Positions 37,017 to 45,177 of a stretch of DNA of 64,000 nucleotides are shown here, one piece after another. Source of the stretch: an uncultured Rhizobiaceae group bacterium (GTDB lineage: Bacteria; Pseudomonadota; Alphaproteobacteria; Rhizobiales; Rhizobiaceae); NCBI GenBank assembly GCA_938010435.1, contig CALLUS010000018.1:1-64000 (forward strand). The letters run 5' to 3'. How positions within the stretch are numbered: the first letter of the stretch is position 1; every line of letters starts with the position of its first letter. The notes beneath the pieces were generated by a model, which ran no database searches, was not told the DNA's origin, and was given only the letters and a program-made list of their open reading frames with translations. The position numbers were made by a program, and so were the translations under genes.

Positions 37017-37697
37017 CTAGTCATGGAAGGTCGCAAAGTCTTCTAACTCCGCACGGTCCGTTACCAAGCTGTTTTCAATTGCATCCGGGTCCGCATGTCC
37101 AATTGCCATTCCACAGATCACAGTTTCAATATCTGGAATATCCAGTTGTGATTTGATCACATTTTGAAAGTTGGCAAAGGCTGCTTGTGGGCACGTGTCC
37201 AAACCACGTCCTCGGGCAGCGATCATGATATTCTCCATGAACATGCCATAGTCCAACCAAGACCCCATTTCCAACCGACTGTCCAATGTGAACATGAGAC
37301 CCACAGGCGCATCAAAGAATGTATAGTTGCGGCCGAGCTGCGCATGCATCTTATCTTTGTCTTCACGGCCAATGCCAAGAACGTTGTAGAGATCCCAACC
37401 AACCTTTCTGCGTCGCGCTAAATAAGGTTCCGGAAATTCATCCGGGTAGTATTTGTAAGCCCGTTTGCCATTATAGTTGGGGTCATCGTGCGCTTTGAGC
37501 ACCGCAGTCGATAAAGCCTCTTTCGCACCACCTGTCAAAACATGAACTCTCCAAGGTTGCATATTGGTGCCCGAAGGTGCGCGAGCCGCCGCACTCAATA
37601 TTTCGCGAACAGCTTCATCAGACACAGGAGTGGATAAAAAAGCTCGCACAGAGCGTCGGCTTATGATGGCATCATCAACAACTTGTTTTGCATCCAT
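37017..37697 (-). CDS. nitroreductase family flavoprotein
   Basis: A 226-residue FMN-dependent oxidoreductase of the nitroreductase/NfnB type. It has IISRRSVRAFLSTPVSDEAV (FMN phosphate binding, residues 11-30), ARAPSGTNMQPWRVHVL (about 37-53), and the C-terminal GMAIGHADPDAIENSLVTDRAEL. It reduces nitro groups, quinones or similar acceptors with NAD(P)H. It is divergent from the XRE-cupin regulator with 160 nt between them, so it might be a target of that regulator (inference). Confidence 0.88.
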   Translation of the reverse strand: MDAKQVVDDAIISRRSVRAFLSTPVSDEAVREILSAAARAPSGTNMQPWRVHVLTGGAKEALSTAVLKAHDDPNYNGKRAYKYYPDEFPEPYLARRRKVGWDLYNVLGIGREDKDKMHAQLGRNYTFFDAPVGLMFTLDSRLEMGSWLDYGMFMENIMIAARGRGLDTCPQAAFANFQNVIKSQLDIPDIETVICGMAIGHADPDAIENSLVTDRAELEDFATFHD

Positions 37698-37791
37698 AGA
37701 TTTCAGTCCGGAAAATTATTTTCACCACCTTTCACCACTCATATTCCAGAAACAAGACATGACCGTTTGAAATTACTCATTTACAAATCAT

Positions 37792-37803
37792 ATTTCGTGA
37801 AAT
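37792..37803. promoter_or_regulatory. candidate operator of the XRE-cupin regulator
   Basis: ATTTC-GT-GAAAT is a perfect short inverted repeat in the AT-rich 160-nt space between the nitroreductase and the regulator gene, 55 nt before the regulator's ATG. Autoregulation of such XRE-cupin genes is common, but no binding site consensus supports this one. Confidence 0.25.
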
Positions 37804-37857
37804 TTTGATTGATTTTTTCATAACAGTGATGTTTTCTCCATATTTGGAGGACTTTGC

Positions 37858-38448
37858 ATGGCTTTCGCTGCATCAATTCAGGAAAATGAGTCACAAGGCG
37901 TGGAAGCTTTGGGTAATGATGTTCGAGGGTTGCGAAAATCCCGCGGATTAACCCTCAATGAATTAGCTTTAAAAATAGGACGTTCCGTTGGATTCATCTC
38001 CCAAGTGGAACGTGGCCTTTCCTCTCCATCTATCGATGATTTGCGGGCCATCGCATCTGCTCTTGATGTGCCAACAAGTTGGTTTTTTGCCCATGATGCC
38101 CAAGATGACAGTGAACGCGGCTTAGTCGTGCGCGCAAACAGCCGTCGGGCCTTAGGCACACCTGAATCTGGAATAGTGGAAGAATTATTATCACCAGACC
38201 TTGGTGGTTCTTTTGAAATGTTCAGGTCTGTATTTCAGTCGGGTGCTGAACTTGAAAAAGAAATCTATCGCGAAACCGAAGAAGCCGGATACGTGGTCTC
38301 CGGACAATTCGATATTTGGATTGAGGGGAAACACTTTTGCTTAACAGCGGGAGATTCCTTTCGTTTCGATCACAAGCCTTATCGCTGGAAAAATATGGGT
38401 GAGATTCCCGCAGTTGTTGTGTGGGTCGTCAGCCCGCCCGTTTATTAA
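37858..38448 (+). CDS. XRE-family regulator with C-terminal cupin sensor
   Basis: A 196-residue transcription factor. It has an N-terminal HTH (VRGLRKSRGLTLNELALKIGRSVGFISQVERGLSSPSIDDLRAIASALDV, about residues 22-72) and a C-terminal cupin (about 115-195, ETEEAGYVVSGQFDIWIEG and GDSFRFDHKPYRWKN) that would bind a small ligand. Relatives of the PuuR type control polyamine or amine catabolism. GGAGG lies 7 nt before the ATG. It immediately precedes the methylated-amine genes (12-nt gap to the first oxidase) and is the obvious local regulator. Confidence 0.9.
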   Translation: MAFAASIQENESQGVEALGNDVRGLRKSRGLTLNELALKIGRSVGFISQVERGLSSPSIDDLRAIASALDVPTSWFFAHDAQDDSERGLVVRANSRRALGTPESGIVEELLSPDLGGSFEMFRSVFQSGAELEKEIYRETEEAGYVVSGQFDIWIEGKHFCLTAGDSFRFDHKPYRWKNMGEIPAVVVWVVSPPVY

Positions 38449-38459
38449 GAGAAAAACCT

Positions 38460-40928
38460 ATGTCTGAAGAACAAACACAAAACAATCTCCCTTCCCATGC
38501 CCGCGTTGTCATCATTGGTGGCGGAGCTGTAGGGGTTTCATCACTTTATCACCTCGCCAAACTTGGTTGGTCAGATTGCGTCCTATTAGAAAAAAATGAA
38601 CTGACAGCCGGGTCTACGTGGCATGCTGCTGGCAATTGCCCCAACTTCTCTAATTCTTGGGCCGTATTAAACATGCAGCGTTACGGATTGGAATTGTATC
38701 GAGGATTGGCGGACGAAGTAAACTACCCGATGAACTACCACGTCACAGGTTCTGTTCGTCTGGCCCATTCTAAAGAGCGTATGCAGGAGTTTGAACGGGT
38801 TGCAGGCATGGCCCGCTACCAAGGTTTGAACGTAGAAATTTGTTCGTCCGAAGAACTACAAAAATACAATCCGTTTATGGAAACCCACGATCTTGTTGGT
38901 GGCATGTACGATCCGCTCGACGGTGACATTGATCCGGCACAATTGACCCAGGCCCTTGCCAAAGGTGCCCGCGACATGGGCCAGAAGATTGTGCGTTTTT
39001 GCCCTGCAACAGGCGTCAGCAAAAACGGTGACGAATGGATTGTTCACACGGAAAAAGGTGACATCACCTGTGAATATGTGGTCAATGCAGGTGGATATTA
39101 CGCCCAACGCGTTGGTGAATGGTTCAAACCTTACGGTGGCCGCACCGTGCCCATGGTGGTGATGAGCCATCAATATTTCCTCACTGCGGAAATTCCTGAA
39201 TTGGAAGCATGGACCAAGGAACAGGGGCATAAAATGCCCATGGTTCGTGACGTGGATATTTCTTACTATCTGCGTCAAGACAAAAATGGCCTAAACCTCG
39301 GCCCTTACGAACGAAATTGTAAAGCTCATTGGATCACACCGGAAGATCCAATGCCCGATGATTTCTCTTTCCAGCTTTACCCAGATGATCTGGAACGTCT
39401 TGAGTTTTATATTGAAGATGCAATGGAACGGATGCCTATTCTCGGCACCCAAGGTGTGGAACGTGTCATCAACGGACCTATTCCTTATGCACCCGATGGC
39501 TTGCCTTTGCTTGGTCCAATGCCCGGAGTAAAGAATGCATTTGAAGCCCATTCATTCACCTTCGGTATCGCCCAAGCAGGCGGCGCAGGTAAAGTTCTGT
39601 CCGAATGGATCGTCAACGGCGCCCCTGATTGGGATATGTGGGCAGTTGACCCCCGCCGTTACACCGCACATGTCGATCATGAATACAGCCTTGCCAAAGC
39701 AAAGGAGACCTATGGCCACGAATACGCCATGCATTTTCCATACCACGAATGGCCTGCCGCGCGTGACAAAAAACATTCCGCTGTTCATAGCAAGTTGCTA
39801 CAACTCGGTGGACAGATGGGCGCTTACAATGGATGGGAGCGCGCCAACTGGTTCTCCAAAGATGGCGATGACACATCGGAAGAAGCCACACATACTTGGG
39901 AACGCAAAGGTCCTTGGTTACCCCGTGTCAAAGAAGAGTGCGAAGCCGTGCGCGATGCCTGCGGTGTTCTCGATATGCCGGGCTTTTCCCGTTATAATCT
40001 TAAAGGTGAAGGCGCTGCGGATTGGTTGCGCAAACAGATTACAGGTGGATTGCCAAAAACTGGTCGATTGAACCTTGGTTATTTTGCCGATGAAAAAGGC
40101 CGCATCGTTACAGAAATGTCGATCATTCGTCATGGTGAAGATGATTTTACATTGATGACAGCAGCCGTCGCAGAATGGCACGATTTTGAATGGCTACAAA
40201 AAGCACTTCCGAAAGATGGTTCGCTCGCACTGACCAACCACAGTACAGAATATGCAGTTTTGTTGGTAACGGGCCCAATGTCGCGCGATGTAATTTCATC
40301 CATTGCCGATGAGGCTGATCTTGAATCAAGTTGGCTTACTCATAATCCGGCAAAAATTGCTGGCACAGGTTGCGCATTGGCACGCGTATCTTTTGCTGGC
40401 GAACTGGGTTGGGAAATCCACGCCAAAACCGAAAACATCCCTACGCTTTACGATGCTGTTTTAGGCGCAGGCGCAAAACCTTTCGGCATGTACGCGCTGG
40501 ATTCGCTCCGTCTTGAAAAGAGCTACCGCACTTGGAAAGGCGATCTTTCGACAGATTACACCATTCTGGAAGGCGGCATAGAACGCTTCGTGCGTTGGCA
40601 GAAAGACGACTTTGTCGGCAAAGGAGCCATGGAGCAGGAAAAGCAACAAGGTGTGAAAAAAGGTTTCGTCACCATGATCGTGGAAGCCGGTGATTTTGAT
40701 GCACCTTATATGTCTACGATCTGGGACGGTGACACTGTCATCGGGGAAACCACATCAGGGGGGTGGGGCCACCGCATCAACAAATCTATCGCCCTTGGTG
40801 TGGTAAAGTCGGAATTCACAAAACCCGGAACAGAATTGGAAATTGAAATGTACGGTTCCCGCTACAAAGCTGTCGTGCAAGACGACAAACCACTTTGGGA
40901 CCCAGACAACGAAAGAATCCGCGCTTAA
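38460..40928 (+). CDS. FAD oxidoreductase-GcvT fusion, dimethylglycine/sarcosine dehydrogenase type (copy 1)
   Basis: An 822-residue two-part enzyme. The N-terminal DAO domain has RVVIIGGGAVGVSSLYHLAKLG (residues 14-35) and a GSTWHAAG site (about 58-65), whose His is the covalent FAD attachment residue in dimethylglycine dehydrogenases. From about residue 470 a GcvT-like folate domain follows, with VSFAGELGWEIH (about 645) and a GCV_T C-terminal barrel. The chemistry would be oxidative N-demethylation with transfer of the carbon to tetrahydrofolate. Unlike copy 2, it continues NCPNFSNSWAVL after the FAD His, so substrate sites differ. Confidence 0.9.
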   Translation: MSEEQTQNNLPSHARVVIIGGGAVGVSSLYHLAKLGWSDCVLLEKNELTAGSTWHAAGNCPNFSNSWAVLNMQRYGLELYRGLADEVNYPMNYHVTGSVRLAHSKERMQEFERVAGMARYQGLNVEICSSEELQKYNPFMETHDLVGGMYDPLDGDIDPAQLTQALAKGARDMGQKIVRFCPATGVSKNGDEWIVHTEKGDITCEYVVNAGGYYAQRVGEWFKPYGGRTVPMVVMSHQYFLTAEIPELEAWTKEQGHKMPMVRDVDISYYLRQDKNGLNLGPYERNCKAHWITPEDPMPDDFSFQLYPDDLERLEFYIEDAMERMPILGTQGVERVINGPIPYAPDGLPLLGPMPGVKNAFEAHSFTFGIAQAGGAGKVLSEWIVNGAPDWDMWAVDPRRYTAHVDHEYSLAKAKETYGHEYAMHFPYHEWPAARDKKHSAVHSKLLQLGGQMGAYNGWERANWFSKDGDDTSEEATHTWERKGPWLPRVKEECEAVRDACGVLDMPGFSRYNLKGEGAADWLRKQITGGLPKTGRLNLGYFADEKGRIVTEMSIIRHGEDDFTLMTAAVAEWHDFEWLQKALPKDGSLALTNHSTEYAVLLVTGPMSRDVISSIADEADLESSWLTHNPAKIAGTGCALARVSFAGELGWEIHAKTENIPTLYDAVLGAGAKPFGMYALDSLRLEKSYRTWKGDLSTDYTILEGGIERFVRWQKDDFVGKGAMEQEKQQGVKKGFVTMIVEAGDFDAPYMSTIWDGDTVIGETTSGGWGHRINKSIALGVVKSEFTKPGTELEIEMYGSRYKAVVQDDKPLWDPDNERIRA

Positions 40929-40946
40929 CGGCGAGGCGACACAGAT

Positions 40947-41846
40947 ATGGCGAATATTGTACTTTTAGACGGTGGAATGGGTCAGGAATTGATAGCTCGA
41001 TCAACCAACCCACCATCCCCGTTGTGGTCTGCAAATGTAATGATGAACGAGCCTGATATTGTTGAGGCCGTACATGCAGAATATATTAAAGCTGGTGCCA
41101 AGGTCTTAACTTTGAACACATATTCCGCGACGCCTGAACGATTGGCACGGGATGCCAGTGAAGACTTGTTTGAATCACTGCAAGCCAAGGCAATTGAGAT
41201 CATTGAAAGCGCTGCTGCCAATTCAGACGTAACCTTGGGCGGTTGCCTGCCACCACTATTTGGCAGCTACCACCCGGAACATGCCCCTGACTTCAACATT
41301 TGCCTAAACACTTATCGCCGCGTTGTGGCACAACAAAAAAACGCGATGGATATTTTGATTTGCGAAACACTGTCGTCGGTCAAAGAAATAAAAGCTGCTG
41401 TTCAAGCCGGCAGTGAATCCGGCCTTCCCGTCTGGTGCGGTATGAGCACCAAAGATGAAGACGGCACGTTGCTGAGATCCGGAGAGCCATTGGCAGAAGG
41501 TGCTCAAGCTGCAAAAGATGCGGACGCTGCTGCGGTCGCAGTAAATTGTTCATGGCCTGAAGCAGTTACCCAAGCTCTACCCTTTCTTGCAAACACCGGA
41601 TTACCTTTCGGGGGTTGGGCTAACGGTTTTACCAATGCCGCAGGCGATCTTGGCATTGGCGGCACCGTCGATAATATGGACAAGCGTACGGATCTTGATC
41701 CTGAGAGTTACGCCAGACATGTCATGGAATGGGTGAACCACGGCGCAACCCTTGTAGGCGGTTGCTGTGAAGTTGGCCCTGCACATATCAAGAAAATTGC
41801 TGACCGGTTGGTTGAAGCTGGACACACACTCACAGGAAAACTGTAA
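40947..41846 (+). CDS. homocysteine S-methyltransferase family protein (BHMT/MmuM-like)
   Basis: A 299-residue zinc-dependent methyltransferase barrel. It begins VLLDGGMGQELIARSTNPPSPLW. The first zinc Cys is in AVNCSW (about 196), and the Cys pair is in GGCCEVGPAHIKKIA (about 271-285). These are the three zinc ligands of betaine-, S-methylmethionine- and related homocysteine methyltransferases. It lies between the two oxidases and overlaps the second (TAATG). The context suggests removal of one methyl from a betaine to homocysteine before oxidative demethylation; the donor is not determined by sequence. Confidence 0.9.
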   Translation: MANIVLLDGGMGQELIARSTNPPSPLWSANVMMNEPDIVEAVHAEYIKAGAKVLTLNTYSATPERLARDASEDLFESLQAKAIEIIESAAANSDVTLGGCLPPLFGSYHPEHAPDFNICLNTYRRVVAQQKNAMDILICETLSSVKEIKAAVQAGSESGLPVWCGMSTKDEDGTLLRSGEPLAEGAQAAKDADAAAVAVNCSWPEAVTQALPFLANTGLPFGGWANGFTNAAGDLGIGGTVDNMDKRTDLDPESYARHVMEWVNHGATLVGGCCEVGPAHIKKIADRLVEAGHTLTGKL

Positions 41847-44308
41847 TGTCAGACGATAAAAAAACAGTTCCAACAAAAGCCCGGGCCGTCGTTATCGGTG
41901 GTGGTGTGGCTGGTTGTTCCGTGGCCTATCATTTGGCCAAACAAGGTTGGAAAGATGTTGTATTGCTGGAGCGCAAACAACTGACATCAGGCACAACTTG
42001 GCACGCCGCTGGTTTGATTGCACAATTACGTGCAACCAAAAACATGACGCGTTTGGCCAAATACAGTCAAGAACTTTACGGTGAACTGGAAGCCGAAACG
42101 GGTGTGGCCACAGGCTTTCGCCGTTGCGGTTCAATCACCGTTGCCCTGACCGACGAACGCAAAGAAGAAATTTTACGTCAAGCCTCTATGGCCCGCGCAT
42201 TTGGCGTGGATGTGGATGAGATTTCAGCCGCCGAAGTGAAAGAAAAATATCCTCACTTGAACATCAACGACATAACAGGTGCAGTTTATCTGCCCCTCGA
42301 CGGTCAAGGTGATCCGGCCAACATCGCATTAGCTCTCGCTAAGGGCGCACGTATGAACGGTGCCAAAGTGATGGAAGGTATCAAGGTCACAGACATTCAT
42401 AAGGCCGATGGTCGTGTGACGGGTGTTTCATGGTCTCGCGATGGAAGTGACGAAGCCGGAACCATTGAAGCGGATTGTGTTGTGAACTGCGGTGGTATGT
42501 GGGCGCACGAAGTGGGGCGTATGGCGGGTGTTAATGTTCCACTTCATGCATGCGAACATTTTTACATTGTTACTGAAAGCATCAAAGGTCTTACACAACT
42601 TCCCGTTCTTCGTGTGCCGGATGAATGCGCCTACTATAAAGAAGATGCAGGCAAAATGTTGCTCGGCGCTTTTGAACCTGTTTCCAAACCTTGGGCCATG
42701 AATGGCATTCCTGATGATTTCTGCTTTGATCAACTGCCCGAAGACTTTGACCACTTCGAACCCATTTTGGAAAAAGCCGTAGACCGCATGCCCATGTTGG
42801 CAGAGGCCGGCATTCATACATTCTTCAACGGCCCTGAAAGCTTTACACCAGACGACGCTTATCATCTGGGCGAAGCACCCAATCTCGATGGGTTTTGGGT
42901 TTGCGCAGGGTTCAACTCCATCGGGATTCAATCTTCCGGCGGCGCTGGCATGGCACTCGCCCATTGGATGGAACATGGTCATCCGCCATTCGATATTGGT
43001 GACGTGGACATTCGCCGTATGCAACCATTCCAAGGCAATAAAACATACCTGTTTGAACGGGCCAAAGAATCTCTCGGCCTGCTTTATGCAGATCACTTCC
43101 CTTATCGCCAAATGGCAACCGCCCGTGGTGTCCGCCGCACACCATTTCATCAACATCTGAAAGATCAAGGTGCTGTCTTTGGTGAAGTTGCCGGATGGGA
43201 ACGCGCCAATTGGTTTGCCGATAAAGATCAAAATCCTGAATACGAATATTCATGGAAACGTCAGAACTGGTTTGAAAATTCTAAACGCGAGCATGAAGCC
43301 GTACGCAACAATGTTGGCATGTACGACATGACATCATTCGGCAAATTGCGGGTTGAAGGCCGTGACGCTGAGAAATATCTCAACTACATCTGCGGTAATG
43401 ATGTTTCTGTACCCGTTGGCAAAATCACATACACGCAATTCTTGAACAACCGTGGCGGCATCGAAGCCGATGTCACCGTCACTCGCTTGTCTGAGACCGC
43501 TTATATTGTGGTGACTCCAGCAGCAACTGTCCAACGTGAACTGCAATGGATGAGCAAACATTTAGGCAACCATAATGTGGTGATCACTGACACCACTTCC
43601 GCTGAAGGTGTTTTGGCAGTCATGGGTCCAAATGCCCGCAAATTGTTGGAAAAAGTATCCCCTCACGATTGGTCAAGCGCCAATCACCCATTTGGACAAG
43701 CCCATGACATTGAACTGGGTATGGGCCTCGCCCGCGCGCACCGCGTGACCTATGTTGGTGAACTGGGTTGGGAGCTTTACATCTCAAGCGACATGGCGAC
43801 TCATGCGTTCGAAACACTCCACGAAGCCGGCAAAGATCTTGATCTCAAACTATGTGGGATGCACATGATGGATTCGCTTCGCATTGAAAAAGGGTTCCGT
43901 CATTTCGGCCACGACATTACCGAAGAAGACCATGTCCTCGAAGCAGGTCTCGGGTTTGCTGTTAAAACCGCCAAAGAAAACTTCATTGGCCGTGATGCAG
44001 TTCTGGCCAAGAAAGAAGTCGGCCTCGATATGCGTATGGTGCAGTTTAAGCTGAAAGACGCTGAACCCATGTTGTACCATAATGAACCTGTTATTCGTGA
44101 TGGAGAAATCGTCTCCTACGTCACATCAGCCAATTACGGCCACACTTTAGGTGGCGCGATCGGTATGGGATACGTGCCTTGCGCAGGTGAGAAACCTGAT
44201 GAAGTTCTTTCTTCCAACTATGAGATCGAAATTGCTGGCGTTCGTGTGGAAGCTGAAGCAAGCTTGCGTCCAATGTACGACCCGAAATCAGAACGTGTGA
44301 AAGCGTAG
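41846..44308 (+). CDS. FAD oxidoreductase-GcvT fusion, dimethylglycine/sarcosine dehydrogenase type (copy 2)
   Basis: An 820-residue paralogue of copy 1 with the same order. It has AVVIGGGVAGCSVAYHLAKQGW (residues 14-35), GTTWHAAGLIAQLRATKNMT with the FAD-linking His, and a GcvT folate part (about 470-820) with VTYVGELGWELYIS and the C-terminal PVIRDGEIVSYVTSANYGHT. The active-site loop after the His (GLIAQLRAT) is the common dimethylglycine dehydrogenase form. Two divergent copies side by side suggest two successive demethylations, tertiary to secondary and secondary to primary amine (inference). Confidence 0.9.
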   Translation: MSDDKKTVPTKARAVVIGGGVAGCSVAYHLAKQGWKDVVLLERKQLTSGTTWHAAGLIAQLRATKNMTRLAKYSQELYGELEAETGVATGFRRCGSITVALTDERKEEILRQASMARAFGVDVDEISAAEVKEKYPHLNINDITGAVYLPLDGQGDPANIALALAKGARMNGAKVMEGIKVTDIHKADGRVTGVSWSRDGSDEAGTIEADCVVNCGGMWAHEVGRMAGVNVPLHACEHFYIVTESIKGLTQLPVLRVPDECAYYKEDAGKMLLGAFEPVSKPWAMNGIPDDFCFDQLPEDFDHFEPILEKAVDRMPMLAEAGIHTFFNGPESFTPDDAYHLGEAPNLDGFWVCAGFNSIGIQSSGGAGMALAHWMEHGHPPFDIGDVDIRRMQPFQGNKTYLFERAKESLGLLYADHFPYRQMATARGVRRTPFHQHLKDQGAVFGEVAGWERANWFADKDQNPEYEYSWKRQNWFENSKREHEAVRNNVGMYDMTSFGKLRVEGRDAEKYLNYICGNDVSVPVGKITYTQFLNNRGGIEADVTVTRLSETAYIVVTPAATVQRELQWMSKHLGNHNVVITDTTSAEGVLAVMGPNARKLLEKVSPHDWSSANHPFGQAHDIELGMGLARAHRVTYVGELGWELYISSDMATHAFETLHEAGKDLDLKLCGMHMMDSLRIEKGFRHFGHDITEEDHVLEAGLGFAVKTAKENFIGRDAVLAKKEVGLDMRMVQFKLKDAEPMLYHNEPVIRDGEIVSYVTSANYGHTLGGAIGMGYVPCAGEKPDEVLSSNYEIEIAGVRVEAEASLRPMYDPKSERVKA

Positions 44309-44318
44309 GAAAAATAAA

Positions 44319-45149
44319 ATGGACCAGGAAGACAAAGGCAAAATATTTCGCGAACTTCACCAGCCCGGAAGTCCATTCATTCTGGCCAATGCGTATGATG
44401 TGGGTTCCGCAAAAATGTTAGCGACAATGGGCGCGGCCGCAATTGGGACAACAAGCGCAGGATTTGCCTTCACCGTTGGTGAACCTGATGGTGCCATCGT
44501 TACCCGCGATCAAATGTTGGATCATTGCGAAGACATCGTACGGGCCGTGAATATTCCGGTCTCCGGTGATTTAGAGAACGGTTATGCAGATGATCCGGAC
44601 GGTGTGGCAGAAACTATAATACTCGCTGCAGAAGTAGGGATGGTTGGTTGCTGTATCGAAGACACAACTTTTGAAGACGGAAAACCCGCCTATGATTTTG
44701 ACGTTGCTGTCGAACGCATTCGTGCAGCCGTGGATGCAGCTGAAAGCCTGCCATTTGATTTCACTCTCTGCGCCCGCGCTGATGGGGTCATGATCGGAGC
44801 CTACGACACTGCAGAAGCGATTGCCCGTTGTCAGGCCTTTGAGGAAGTGGGTGCACATCTTGTTTATGCTCCGGTTCTACCAACCATGAACGATGTTACC
44901 ACCCTTTGCGCGTCGGTCTCAGTTCCCGTGAATGTTTTGTGCGCGGGGTCCAATACCAAATATTCCAAAGCTGATTTCGCAAAAGCAGGTGTCGGCCGCA
45001 TCTCTATTGGCTCCGCTTTAGCAAGAGCGACTCACAGGGTCGTTCTAGAGGCTGGTCATGCCATGCTGGATGATGGAGATTTTTCACAATTGGGGCGCAG
45101 TGTTTCCGGTGACGAAATAGATCGTATGCTCAAAGGAAACGGCGCCTGA
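44319..45149 (+). CDS. isocitrate lyase/PEP mutase superfamily protein
   Basis: A 276-residue alpha/beta barrel of the ICL/PEPM superfamily. It has LANAYDVGSAKMLATMGAAAIGTTSAGFAFTVG (residues 20-52), GDLENGYADDPDGVAETI with the metal-binding acidic residues, GCCIEDTTFEDGKPAYDF and FTLCARADG. The KKCGH/KRCGH motif of isocitrate and methylisocitrate lyases is not seen. It is therefore more likely an oxaloacetate-decarboxylase- or phosphonopyruvate-hydrolase-like C-C or C-P bond enzyme. It is embedded between the oxidase and MttB-like genes; its role there is unknown. Confidence 0.85.
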   Translation: MDQEDKGKIFRELHQPGSPFILANAYDVGSAKMLATMGAAAIGTTSAGFAFTVGEPDGAIVTRDQMLDHCEDIVRAVNIPVSGDLENGYADDPDGVAETIILAAEVGMVGCCIEDTTFEDGKPAYDFDVAVERIRAAVDAAESLPFDFTLCARADGVMIGAYDTAEAIARCQAFEEVGAHLVYAPVLPTMNDVTTLCASVSVPVNVLCAGSNTKYSKADFAKAGVGRISIGSALARATHRVVLEAGHAMLDDGDFSQLGRSVSGDEIDRMLKGNGA

Positions 45150-45177
45150 CGACACATTTATTGTTTGGGAGGACAAT

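Noticed and set aside
42428-43231. 267-codon minus-strand frame inside the second DMGDH-like gene
   Set aside because: It is the antisense shadow of a clear, domain-complete gene, with Cys/His/Phe-rich composition and no family resemblance.
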